A stretch of 64,000 bases of DNA from Lunularia cruciata. Lineage: Eukaryota > Streptophyta > Marchantiopsida > Lunulariales > Lunulariaceae. Every line of letters begins with the position of its first letter. Position 1 is the first letter of the stretch. The position numbers and the translations under genes were made by a program. The notes beneath the pieces are model-generated. The model was given only the letters and a program-made list of their open reading frames with translations, had not been told where the DNA came from and made no database searches. The stretch lies in assembly GCA_948567375.1 (NCBI GenBank), contig OX419755.1:51837001-51901000 (forward strand), in the 5' to 3' direction. This document shows positions 20,589 through 32,006 of this stretch, piece after piece.

Positions 20589-21573
20589 CTAAACCACTCT
20601 CTTTGCTAAGCCATTTGCCTTTGGATGATCTTGGGAGGTAGTATGATGATGAATCAAAACCTTGTTACACAAGACTTGAAACTCCCCCAAGAACTCTGTA
20701 CCTTGATCAGTCAAAACCTCAACTGGTGCACCAAAATGACTAAGAACCCGATCTAGGAATGAATAAGCCGTCCCTTCACTAGACTTATCAAGAAGTGCTA
20801 CCAACTCAATCCACTTGGAAAAGTGCTCCACCATCACCAAAACATACCGATGATGTCTCACAATCAATGATAACTGACCTTTATCGTTGATTATCATTGA
20901 TCGTTGATATTGCAAAGTCCAAACTCAAATAGGAACCCAATCCCATGATAGGTAATGGCTATAACTGTAGCGTAGGAGCATTGAATGATGCTCTAACTTG
21001 GTCATAAACCACACATATGGCCAAAAACTATTGTACATCAGTATGCATACCGTGCCACCAATAATAACTTTGGAGTAAGCTATATGTACGCTTTACTCCA
21101 AAATGTCCTAGCTCCTCATGAGCATGACGGACCAATTGTAGTCTTTGAGATGGAAATGGTACTACTTTCACTCTACCATCCTCCCATACCCAAAGAAGGT
21201 GTTTGCCCTCCAATCTGAACCACCTGGCTTGCTAAAGGACACAATCTCTCTCCTTGGCCCCAACTGTGCCACCCACAACACCCATACAAAGATATTCCAC
21301 CACTAAGACATCATCATTAATGTCTCACTAAACTGTACCATTATCTCCACTCTTGGATCCATGATCTCAATAACTCCTCCTGTATGTTGATAGAGGTACC
21401 ACCAAAGCCTTAGAAAATATATAGAGAAAGGAAGATGCATGCCAACCTGGAACCATCTCCTCATCTGTCTCACCGTGCAGACATGCGCTGGTCTGATCCT
21501 CCTTATTGGGACATGGGTTTCTACTCAACCCATCTGCATCACGGTTCATTATTCCAAGTCTATGAACAACCAT
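20589..21573 (-). pseudogene. G2 RNase H end, zinc-binding H2C2 domain and integrase core
   Basis: Three minus-strand open pieces follow the gypsy order. 21573-21367 has HRLGIMNRDADGLSRNPCP, the usual end of RNase H. 21213-21028 has HAHEELGHFGVKRTYSLL, the start of the H-H-C-C finger. 20915-20589 has the integrase core with HFSKWIELVAL and LTDQGTEFLGEF, retaining the second catalytic Asp. The third catalytic residue is lost: the motif reads NGLAKRVV where Glu is expected, from a GAG to AAG change. Frames differ between the pieces, so the polyprotein is broken. Confidence 0.8.
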
Positions 21574-21994
21574 GAAATCAAACTCTTGTAAAATCAGAGC
21601 CCATCATGCAAGCTTTCCTAAAAGCTTGTCGGACTCCATCAACCACTTTAGTGGCCAATGATAAGTGATGAGAGTGAAGGGGTTACCAAATAGGTAACAA
21701 CAAAAATGTGCTACTGCTCAAAATGTTACCAAGCACTCTCCTTCATATGAAGTATACTTTGCCTCCATTGAATTGTTGGACCGACTAGCGTAGGCCACCA
21801 TAAACTCCTTCCCCTCATCATCATGCTAGGTGAGCACTGCTCCGAGCCCCAACATATTTCAATTGGTATGAACTTGAAATGGTTGTCCTCTAATCAATCT
21901 CCTAAAAAAAGGAGCAGATGTCAATGTCTCCTTGAGCTCTACAAAAGCTCTCTCATGCTCAACTTCCCAACACCACTCTTGTGTAAGCTTGGTC

Positions 21995-22682
21995 TGTGAG
22001 CCAGCCTATCTCTCACTCAGGATGAACCTCTGATGGCTATTATGGTAGCGCACCATGGACTAAGAAGGCAAGGAACCCAAACTCTATCATACTCCTCCAA
22101 GGCTAACACTCCAAGACTCAAGACATTGCTCACTATAGAACTCAATGAGAGAGAGATAGTTGCAAATGAAAGGATGATGAGTACCTCCTCACCCCTTGTT
22201 TATATACTTGTGAAATAGTTACGTACCAAAGTTATTAATTACCATAGTAACTCAAGTTATTAGACTAAAAGTCAAGTAAAATCAAAAAGTAGAAAGGAAT
22301 ATCCATTCACATGGGCATATTCACCTAAGCATGTGGTCTTATCTTGACCCAACCACTAAGTCAAGGATTCCTTCACATGTGCTATCCTTGGACTAAAGAA
22401 GAATCCAAAACAAAAAGGCTTTTGGGCCCAAGAGTTCTCAACTCTTTCCTCAAAGCCAAACACCTAGGAATAATACCAAGTCAACACACTAAAATCCAAA
22501 ATAGTGGTGCTCATCTTTTCTACTTCCTCTAAAGTAAGGTCCCCTTTATCTTAGCTATGACTAACTTTAGCTAACCATGACTAATATAGAACCATCCTTT
22601 ATCTCTAAATAATATCTCTTAAGTACTTGTAATACCAAGCTAAATATCACAATACCATACAAATGCACAAATGAGTGCTACA
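21995..22682 (-). repeat. 3' LTR of G1
   Basis: This is the partner of the LTR at 29109-29798. Its inner edge is preceded on the minus strand by the polypurine tract CCGGGGGTAAA (22683-22693), the usual priming site for plus-strand synthesis. Confidence 0.92.
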
Positions 22683-22973
22683 TTTACCCCCGGACTAAGT
22701 TTTCACTTTGTCCTCAAAGTGAAGGTCTGTCTACCTTCTATGGTACATCTTCAACTTATCATGGTTAATCCTATCAAAGTGACTTCCTCCCAACTCCTTG
22801 AGATCATAGGTGTAATTGCCCCACACCTTCTCTACTATGAAAGGTCCAAAGTACTTAGGCAAAAACTTCTTTTGCACTCTCTTGAATCAAATGGAATCAA
22901 ACAACATTACCCAATCACCTTCTTTGAAAGTCTCCACCTTCTTCTTGCCTTGCCTCTTGTCATAGCTCTCCTT

Positions 22974-25900
22974 TTATTTCCTTTGGGCTTGCTCCTCTCG
23001 AACCATAGCAACTGCTCTTGCCTCTTCTAACTCCATGAGTTGATCCTTCCTTGACTTCTCTGCATCACCTCCTTGTGCTTTCTTCAATCTCCTATGAATG
23101 CTTTGGAAGGTAGGAAGATCAAAGTGAATAGGTAAGGTAGACTCAATACCATACACCAATTGAAATGGAGAATATCCGGTGGAAGTCTTCATGATTATCC
23201 TGTACTCCCACAAAACTGCATGAATCCTCTTGTCCCAATGATGTTTAGCCCCCTCCATTTCTGCATCTTTAGCCAACATGATGCACAAGGTCTGATTGGT
23301 TCTCTCTGCCAAGCCATTGGAATTTGGCTTATAGGATGTAGTTACTCTATGTGTGATAGAGAAATGTTGTAGCATGGCTGTAGTAATGCTTCCTGTAAAC
23401 TCTCCTCCTCTATTAGAAACCAACTCCAAAGGGCATCCAAACCTAGTGATAATGCATTCATAAAGAAATCTACCCACTTCATCTTCATTCTTGTCCCTCA
23501 ATGGTCTAGCCTCAACCCACTTGGTAAGGTAATCAATAACTACCACAATGTACTGATTGTTCCTTGGGGTTCTATTGAGAGGACCTACAAAATCAATTCC
23601 CTACTTCTCAAAAGGTCCTAGCAATGGAATTGATCTAAGTGGTGGAGTGGATGTAGACTTTCTAGCAAAAGCTTGAAAAACATGACAAGTTTTGCAATAA
23701 TCAAGACAATCCTTGAAAATCCCTCTCCAATGGTAATCTACATCTAGAATCTTGAAAGCAATCACCTTTCTTGCAAAGTGTCCTCCACATACTAAACCTT
23801 CATGAAACTCCTTTATGAGTAGGATAGACTCCTCCTTACCCACTGCTCTTCGAAGTAGACCATCTGCTCCTTGGTGAAAAAGAATATCCTCCACCATTGT
23901 GTAAGGTCTAGATCTTGCTGCAAGGGCCTTCCTCTCCCTAGCATGCATCCCTTTTGGATAGTTACCTCTTGTCACAAAATCCACAATCTCCTTGTACTCC
24001 ATTGGAACCTCTTGAGTGACTGAGATTCTCATGAGCTCCTCATCCGGGAAGGAATCATCCATTGGCTCATCTCCATCATGATCATAGGCTCCAGATAACA
24101 AATCAGCATTTGCATGTTTCTTTCCTGACCTATCCTCAATGGTGTAGTCATACTCAGACAAGAGTATCATCCACCTTGCTAGTCTCCCTTCAACATTAGG
24201 CTTGTTGAAGATGTACTTCAAAGCCTTGTGATCCGTGACAATGGTGGCTTTCCCTCCAATCAAGTAGTGTCTAAACTTCTTGAGACCAAAGATCACTACC
24301 AACCCTTCTCTCTCCGTGACAAAGTAGTTCTTCTCTGCTGAAACCATCTGCCTACTAGCATAAGCTATTGGATGATCATGCCCATCTTGGTCTAATTGAC
24401 TAAGAGTGCATCCTATAGCTACATTAGAAGCATCAGTGTAGAGGATGAAAGGCTTACTCCAATCAGGTTTAGCAAGAATTGGAGCTACAACAAGGGATTG
24501 CTTGAGCTCCTCAAAAGCTTTGAGAGCCTCCTTGTCCTATAAAATCACCATGTAATCTACACCCTTCTTCATGTAGATGGTCAATGCATAAGCCTTGTTG
24601 GAAAATGAGAAGATGAACCTCCTATAGTATCCAACCATCCCCAAGAATTGGCGTAACTTTGTCAAGCTTGAAGGGACTGGAAGGTCTGAGATTTTCCTCA
24701 CCTTCTCAAGATCAACTGCTCTTCCATCCTTGGAGATGATGTGCCCCAAAAGTAGACCTTCTTCACATCCAAAAATACACTTCTCTGGGTTGAGTGATGC
24801 ATTTGCCTCATCCAAGCGTTGCAAGACTTTGATTAGGTGCTCAAAGTGCTCTTCCTTGCTTCCATAGACACAAAAGTCATCAATGAAGTCTCTCACAAAT
24901 TTCCCAATGAAAGGTTCAAATACCTTGTTCATGAACCGTTGGAATGTGGCTGGAGCATTGCAAAGCCCACAAGGCATGACCTTGAAAGCGTAAGTTCCCC
25001 AAGGTGTGGTGAATGTGGTGAGTTGTTGATGCTCTGGTGCAATCTTGATTTGGTTATATCCACTATAACCATCTCCAAAATTGTACCTCTCATGACCTGC
25101 AACCTCCTCCAAGATCTCATCAATGAATGGCAATGGGTAATAGTCCTTCTTGGTAACAACATTGAGCTTCTTATAATCCACACATACCCAAAGCTTGCCA
25201 TTATTTTTCTTCACAATGACAATTGGAGACACCCATTCTGAATTCTCTACCTCAAAGATAAATCTAGCCTCCTTGAGCTTATCAATCCCCTCCTTCACAA
25301 CCAAAGATATTGGTGGGCTAATGTGACGTTGTTTTTGGCGGATTGGTCTTGCATGTGACTCCACCTCTATCTTGTGCTCCTCCAAGGTGACTTCCTTCAA
25401 ATCCTGGTAACTAAAAGCAAACACATGGATGAACTTGCGGAAAATCTCCTCAAATCTCACCTTCTCCTCCTTGGTAATATTTGGGCCATACTTGAGGGTA
25501 GATAACCTTCTCTCTACCTCCTCAAGTGTCAATGGTGATTTTTCTGGGTCCTTCAAAACCTCTAGCTTAGGTGCAAAATCCATAGCACACAAAGGATACA
25601 CATCTGAATCAGATTAAGATTCATCCTCCTCCGTGGAAGTCTACTCTTCCATGCTTGTGTCCACACATGAAGCTCCTTCTTCAGAATCTGATTCCCAATA
25701 ATCAGAAGATGGTGTATCTGAATGTGAAGTGTTGGTGGTGTTAGTCATAGGAACTGTGACTCTATGGTTTGATGGCCCAATCCTCAAGTACCCTTTGTGC
25801 CATCGATCAGTTGTGCGTGCTGCTCTCAACCATGGCCTCCCAAGAAGTAAGTCATAGCTTGAATCCTTCAAGACTTGGAAAGTCATGAGATTTTGAACTC

Positions 25901-27556
25901 CCATAATTGAAACTACCACTTTATCCATCACCCCTACTGGTCAAACTTGTTGCTTGGTTGCCATGCTCACCACAAATGTTGAAAGTCTTGAGGGTATCAT
26001 ACCCAACTTCTTCATCAACCTTTCTGACATGGCATTTACTGCTGATCCTCCATGAACCAATGCATCCTTGATGTTGTGACCATTCACTCTCACATCAATC
26101 TTGGAGGTATATTCACAAGCCTCCCATGGTGCTGGCTTGGCATCCACCACCCCCATTGATACTGGAGCTTTTGCTTTCTTCTTCTTCTTGCTCCTTGTAG
26201 AACTCAAACCACCTCTAAGCTCCTTTCTCAAGGTAGGGTTCAAAGCAATCAATTGGCCCACTGTGATGTTAGCCTTCTGACTACCAACATCCTCTAACAC
26301 ATTGTAGTTCAATTGTTGCTTTGAAATCAAGAAATCCTCCATCCCCAACTTCTTCCTTGGAGTCTTTGTTGTTGATGGTGTTGAGGTGCGAGTGCTCCTA
26401 GTAGACATAGGAGTATCCTTTCTTGGAGTGAATCCTTGAGAAGAGTGAACATCATGTGCAAAACGAGCTCTCTTCTTCTCTTGTGCCAAAAGCTCTAAAT
26501 TAAGACCCTTGGAGTTTGAGCACTCTCCCTTCTCATACTTGCTCTCAACCACATCTATGGATGCTATCTCCTTACCTTTATTGGGATTAGGAGCCATTTG
26601 GGTTTCACTACCTCCCTCTTTCCCTCTATTGGCTCCCTCATAACCCCTTCCTCCATGGTAAGTGGAATTTGGGCAATTCCTTTGGATATGGCCTCTTCCT
26701 CCACAACCAAAACAATTTCTATCATTGAAATTGTTGGCTGGTTGGCCTCCTCTATATGGATAGTTTCCATAACTTATAGGCCCTCTCCCTACATTCTGAT
26801 CTACCTCTTTCTTCTCCCATAGTTGCACCACATTGATCTTGAGATCCGCAAGTTGTTCTATGATGGTTTGAAGTGGATCTTTTGGTGGAGGTGCAATAAT
26901 TGGAGCAACCACTACTTGTGGTGCAACCCTTGCCACCAAAGTATCAGAAGTTCCACCATACTTGTAGCCTTGAGGAGGATGCACAACCTCCTTCACCACC
27001 AAATCACTCTCATCTCCTTCCAAACTCTCCTCCATACAAATTGTGATCTTGATAGCTTCAACCTTGGAAGAAGGTTTCTCATATCTCACCTTGCTTCTAA
27101 TTTTTGGTCTCAACCCTCCCACAAAATTCTTGGTGAGCATGGCCCCTATGCCAATCATTGTAGTCTCCACATCATCCCCACCCTTCCTCAACACTATGTG
27201 AAATTTGGACTCTAACTTTTCCACTCTTTCCACATAGATTCTCACTTTCTCTCCTTCTCCTTACTTGAGAAATGTAACCTCACTCATCAATCTCTCATAA
27301 CTCTCATCAGGAAGAAAGTTCTCAATGAGTGCTGAAGTCAAAGTCTCCCAAGACTCCTCTTCCCCATCTCTCCTCTCTCTCTTTTGGTATTCTGACTCAT
27401 ACCATGTAAGTGCTGCATCCTCAAAGAAATCTGGTATAATGAGGCCCACTCATTCTTCCTCCTCTCATTGTTTCATATGCAAGCTCTCTCAAAGTCTCTC
27501 ACAAAGGCCTCCACATCTTCTCCATCCTTGCCAAAGAAAACCGGAAGTTTCCCCAT
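22974..27556 (-). pseudogene. G1 Gag-Pol polyprotein, one frame with scattered stops
   Basis: Gag starts near 27556 (MGKLPVFFGKDGED) and shifts frame once by about 27450. From 27449 to 22974 everything lies in one minus frame, cut by stops at about 27258, 25938, 25638, 25605, 24534 and 23598. Domains in order: Gag with zinc knuckle CFGCGGRGHIQRNC (26714-26673); a retropepsin-like segment with DALVHGGSAVN and LLLGRPWL; reverse transcriptase with FIDDFCVYG; RNase H (VTDHKALKYIF); an H2C2 finger with CKTC; and integrase. The integrase second catalytic Asp is Asn (VSNRGGEF; GAT to AAT). Several of the stops replace a conserved Trp or a likely Gln/Arg, as expected of C to T decay. Confidence 0.9.
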
Positions 27557-27776
27557 CTTAACCTCTCACTATCTTTCTTTCTCTCAATTTTTTTTCTCTT
27601 ACTCTATTACTAATAGAATATATACATGACTAACACCATCTGAGAATAATCCACTCTAGGGAACACAAAAGGTTCAGGTTGCTCCAAGATTTCTATAGCA
27701 ACATCAAATCCTAGAGTGCATATTAATCGAACCCTCATGGATAGTTTATCCATAAGTTGAAAGATTATCTCCATCA

Positions 27777-28250
27777 CTAATCTTGAGAGCTAGCTGATGA
27801 AGGTGGTAGTATTTCTGTAGCTGTACTAAGACTCTCTCCAAGATCCTTCACCAAAGTCTCCAAAAGTGCTTTTATTCCACTACACTCATGTCCTTTTGGA
27901 AGTCCTTCCACTCCACAAACCTCACACAACTCCTTGGTCTTAGATCTTCTCCCTCCCAATCTTGGTGAAGAAGGTCCAACATGCAAACCCAAGTCAAGTA
28001 AGCCTCTCCTTTCTCTCAATCTCTTGCTGTCAAAGGTCAATGGACATGAACTTGCCTTATGTCCTTTCTCTACACACAGAAAGCACTTAGACTCACTCTT
28101 TCCTCCAAGTGGTATAGGTTTTTGGATCCTCTCAACACTCTCTTCAAATTCTATTGTAAACTCTCTTTTCCTCAAATCCACCCCTACAATCACCTCAAAC
28201 CTTTGGAGAACCTTGCATAATCTCAATTTCCACTCTTGATGACCCTCCAT
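27777..28250 (-). CDS. extra zinc-knuckle frame between the G1 leader and gag
   Basis: This 157-residue frame lies in sense with gag, about 220 bp upstream of it, inside the element. Residues about 57-70 form a perfect CCHC knuckle (CFLCVEKGHKASSC, C-x2-C-x4-H-x4-C). A second Cys/His cluster (CEVCGVEGLPKGHEC) follows near residue 110. The rest is charged, with a Ser-rich end. An overlapping frame (28380-28195, starting MTYWLGDLSDIVRKGKF) may be its true N-terminus after a frameshift. Nucleic-acid binding is likely from the knuckle. The protein itself is not recognised and may be element-encoded or captured. Confidence 0.6.
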   Translation of the reverse strand: MEGHQEWKLRLCKVLQRFEVIVGVDLRKREFTIEFEESVERIQKPIPLGGKSESKCFLCVEKGHKASSCPLTFDSKRLRERRGLLDLGLHVGPSSPRLGGRRSKTKELCEVCGVEGLPKGHECSGIKALLETLVKDLGESLSTATEILPPSSASSQD

Positions 28251-28380
28251 GTTCCCAAGATGAATCTAAACACTCAAACATGCTTTTTGTTGATCTCAAA
28301 CTCCTCATGCATGAGATATCCACTCTGCAGAATTTACCCTTCCTCACAATGTCACTCAAATCTCCCAACCAATATGTCAT

Positions 28381-29087
28381 AGTCCTTTGAAATTTTTCTC
28401 ACTTGATCACAACTTTAGGGTGTCCCTCCCTGCAAAATTTCAGATCTTTTCATCAAGCCATTTGGCCTAGACACCTTTCTATTCAGCACACATATTTCAG
28501 ATTTGGTCTGAAAACCACCCCCTCACTTCAAAAGCTCATAACTCCCTGCGCAAGAATGATCTCTGTCTCATTTTTGTGGCAGCAAGTAGGATACAATGCA
28601 TTGAATTTTCTTGGAAATTTTCAGGAGAATTCAATGAAAATTGAAGAAATGGCAGACTCTGTACAATTTTCCAGAGAGCATGTAGTTGCGAGAGCACTTT
28701 ACCCTATCAACTTTCAAAAATTCTAGCCCAGTGCACATAGTAGCTCTCACAATAATTTCAAGTGTGTTAACTGAAAGATAACCCAAACTATCATGTGTAA
28801 AAATTTTAAGTCCAGATCTCAAACTTGAGATTTTACCCAAAATCACCTTAATCCCCAAAATCTGCAATCCACCTCACACAATCTCTCCAATTCATCTCAT
28901 ATGTACAAGATATACAAAATCACCTCAAAGACATCATAATGAACTAAAGGGTATACAAATGGATCTTGGTTCTCTAACATAAGTTCAACACTCTCCTCTC
29001 CTAATGTTCTCTCCAAGTGAGCTCTTATAGCCTCCTTCTGCCTAATACAGAATTGAACGCGGAACATTATCTTGCCTTCTAGAGAGG
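28381..29087 (-). other. G1 leader, no gene recognised
   Basis: The stretch lies between the extra frame and the primer binding site. Open frames on either strand (for example 28403-28726 on plus) have no recognisable motifs. Retrotransposon leaders of this length usually carry packaging signals, but none can be pointed to here. Confidence 0.5.
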
Positions 29088-29105
29088 TCCCGACAACGGA
29101 ACCAA
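29088..29105 (-). other. G1 primer binding site, tRNA-Asp-like
   Basis: The plus strand reads GTCCCGACAACGGAACCA, which looks like the 3' end of a tRNA including CCA. It resembles the end of plant tRNA-Asp (CCCCGGCAACGGCGCCA from memory) with a few mismatches. It lies 3 nt inside the 5' LTR. Confidence 0.7.
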
Positions 29106-29108
29106 AAA

Positions 29109-29798
29109 TGTGAGCCGGCCTGTCTCTCACTGAGGATGAACCTCTGATGGCTATTATGGTAGCGCACCATGGACTAAGAAGGCAAGGAACCCGAACTCCA
29201 TCATACTCCTCCAAGGCTAACACTCCAAGACTCAAGACATTGCTCACTAGAGAACTCAATGAGAGAGAGATAGTTGCAAATGAAAGGATGATGAGTACCT
29301 CCTCACCCCTTGTTTATATACTTGTGAAATAGTTACGTACCAAAGTTATTAATTACCGTAGTAACTCAAGTTATTAGACTAAAAGTCAAGTAAAGTCAAA
29401 AAGTAGAAAGGAATATCCATTCACATGGGCATATTCCCCTAAGCATGTGGTCTTATCTTGACCTAACCACTAAGTCAAGGATTCCTTCACAGGCTATCCT
29501 TGGACTAAAGAAGAATCCAAAACAAAAATGCTTGCGGGCCCAAGAGCTCTCAACTCTTTCCTCAAAGCCAAACACCTAGGAATAATACAAAGTCAACACA
29601 CTAAAATCCAAAATAGTGGTGCTCATCTTTTCTACTTCCTCTAAAGTAAAGTCCACTCTATCTTAGTTATGAATAACTTTAGCTAACCATGACTATTATA
29701 GAACCATCCTTTATCTCTATATAAATAACATCTCTTAAGTACTTGTAATACCAAGCTAAACATCACAATACCACACACATGCACAAATGGGTGTTACA
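29109..29798 (-). repeat. 5' LTR of G1
   Basis: The 690-bp LTR has ends TGTGAGCCGG and GGTGTTACA. It is nearly identical to 21995-22682 and 31317-32006. On the minus strand it leads straight into a primer binding site at 29105-29088. Confidence 0.93.
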
Positions 29799-30514
29799 GG
29801 TCAACTTTGTCAAGGCCTTGGCAATGACACTAAATCCTCTAACATAATAGTGATAGAAGTTTGATAACCCAAGGAATGCTTTCACTTTGCTCACATCCGT
29901 AGGACAAGGAATACATGCAATAGCCTCCACCTTGGTATGTTGAACACCAAGTCGTCCGGGGTAGATAGTTTGAACCAAATACTCAACCTACTTGTGGAAG
30001 AACCTACACTTCCCAGATGTAATTTGAGTCCATGAGATCTCAACCTCTCAAACACCTCCAACAACTATCTCTCATGCTCCTCCACAATAGTGCTATAGAC
30101 TAGAATGCCATCAACATAGCACCAAGAAAAATCCAATTCCACTAGGATCCTATCCATGACAATTTGGAACTCAGCAAGAACATTCTTTAACCCAAATTGT
30201 AAGAACTTCCATTGATATAACACATGCTTGCCGTGAGGATCAATAGCCCAAAATGTTGTCTTGGACTGATTTTCCTCTCTGATTGGCAATTGATGATATC
30301 TTGCTCAAAGATCCAATGTATTAAAGACCTTTGCATACCCAATCGCATCAAAGATCTCCTCCGGTGTAGGCATGTCATACCAATCAGCCCTAGTCCATTG
30401 GTTGATAGGATGGTAATCTCCACACATCTGCCTATTTGTGTAGTTGCCATACATATCCTTCTTGGCTGGCATCATTGTTGTTGATGCATACTCTCCATGT
30501 GAAATCTCCACCAA
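29799..30514 (-). pseudogene. G2 reverse transcriptase, cut by the G1 insertion
   Basis: Minus-strand pieces in broken frames cover much of the reverse transcriptase. 30514-30305 has CGDYHPINQWTRADWYDMP. 30289-30065 has WKFLQFGLKNVLAEFQ and CYVDGILVYS. 29978-29799 has VKAFLGLSNFYHYYVRGFSV. The catalytic box reads Y-V-D-G in place of the usual double Asp (GGC for GAC), so the enzyme would be inactive. The frame at the G1 junction is picked up on the far side at 21994. Confidence 0.82.
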
Positions 30515-31316
30515 ACCAAACTCAAAAAGGTCACTACTCTGGCTCTAAATCAATGCTTGCTCCATGTCACTATATCAATAGGGACGTCAGAAAACTGGTG
30601 TATTGCTAGTCAACTCAATCCGTATACCAAGTCCCTTCAAAGCACCCAAATCCTTCATATTGAAGGAAAAACAACTTGTATAGCTCCTCAAGAACCTCCA
30701 AACTCTCCATCTTTCCTCTCTTGTAAGCTTGGGTCCAATATCTGGCTCCCAAGTATCCCCTATAAATGTTGTAGGAGTGGAAGACGTGCTAACTAGCTGC
30801 TACACTGGACCCTTGGGAGCAGTAGTGTCATGCTCCCAACCACTAGAGGTCCCAACCTTAGAGTGAAAAACTCCCTCCGATCTGGCTGCAAGCTCCATAC
30901 ATCCTCTAGCTGCATCCCAAGTAGACCAAGGGTGTAATCCAAGTAGCCCAAGCTCACTTAACTGGAATCCAAGTAGACCACTCTCCCTAGTAGCCACTGG
31001 TTGTGTCCCAAGAATACCCTGCCCACTCGGTCCATCGCCCCTAGTATGTGCTTGAATCATCTTGATAGGCACAAGGCTCATAGATGTCCAAGTGGTGATG
31101 CCTATCAAGCACATCTTACGCTGCTCTACCAAGCCAAGGCTCATAATCCATGTCAAACAATTCAGGTCCATAGCCTGACCTTACACTTGACGCTTAGATG
31201 CCTTTAACACTACTAGAACAACAATAATACCAATGCAAAAACCCATTGCCCACTCTCTCTCATCGGTATTGGGGTGTACCAATTGCTATAATTGGAGTCC
31301 CAAACCAATCCAGGAC

Positions 31317-32006
31317 TATGAGCCGGCCTATCTCTCACTCAGGATGAACCTCTTATGGCTATTATGGTAGTGCACTATGGACTAAGAAGACAAGGAACCC
31401 AACTCCATCATACTCCTCCAAGGCTAACACTCCAAGACTTAAGACATTGCTCACTAGAGAACTCAATGAGAGAGAGATAGTTGTAAATGAAAGGATGATG
31501 AGTACCTCCTCACCCCTTGTTTATATACTTGTGAAATAATTACAAACCAAAGTTACTGATTACCGTAGTAACTCAAGTTACTAGACTAAAAGTCAAGTAA
31601 AGTCAAAAACTAGAAAAGAATATCCATTCATATGGGCATATTCCACTAGCATATGATCTTATCTTGACCCAACCACTAAGTCAATGATTCCTTCACATGG
31701 GCTATCCTTGGACTATAGAAGAATCCAAAACAAAAATGCTTGCAGCCCCAAGAGTTCTCAACTCTTTCCTCAAAGCCAAACACTTAGGAATAATACCAAG
31801 TCAACACACTAGAATCCAAAATAGTGGTGCTCATCTTTTCTACTTCCTCTAAAGTAAGGTCCCTTCTATCTTAGCTATGAATAACTTTAGCTAATCATGA
31901 CTGATGTAGAACCATCTTTTATCTCTTTATACATAATATCTCTCAAGTACTTGTAATACCAAGCTAAATATCACAATACCACACACATGCACAAATGGGT
32001 GTTACA
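31317..32006 (-). mobile_element. solo LTR of the G1 family
   Basis: This 690-bp copy is close to the G1 LTRs along its whole length, in the same orientation, but has no element next to it. Its outer ends read TATGAGCC (one change from TGTGAGCC) and GTTACA. Flanks GGAC and AGAC are one base apart, an eroded 4-bp target duplication. It interrupts G2 between gag and reverse transcriptase and reports a second, separately inserted G1-family element that has recombined out. Confidence 0.85.

Larger units (their letters stand above)
21995..29798 (-). mobile_element. Ty3/gypsy element G1, full length, nested in G2
   Basis: Two 688-690-bp LTRs (29798-29109 and 22682-21995) bound an internal region with a tRNA-like primer site, an extra zinc-knuckle frame, gag, protease, reverse transcriptase, RNase H and integrase, all on the minus strand. 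The integrase follows reverse transcriptase, as in gypsy. The primer site and the integrase motif VVIDYLTKWVEARPL suggest the Athila/Tat side of Ty3/gypsy rather than chromoviruses; no chromodomain is seen. GGTC flanks both ends (21991-21994 and 29799-29802) as a 4-bp target duplication. The two LTRs differ at roughly 30 sites by eye, so the insertion is not very recent. Confidence 0.93.

Noticed and set aside
22033-22218. Short plus-strand frame (MAIMVAHHGLRRQGTQ) found also at 29147-29332
   Set aside because: It is simply the same piece of LTR read twice and is antisense to the element. The third LTR copy breaks it.
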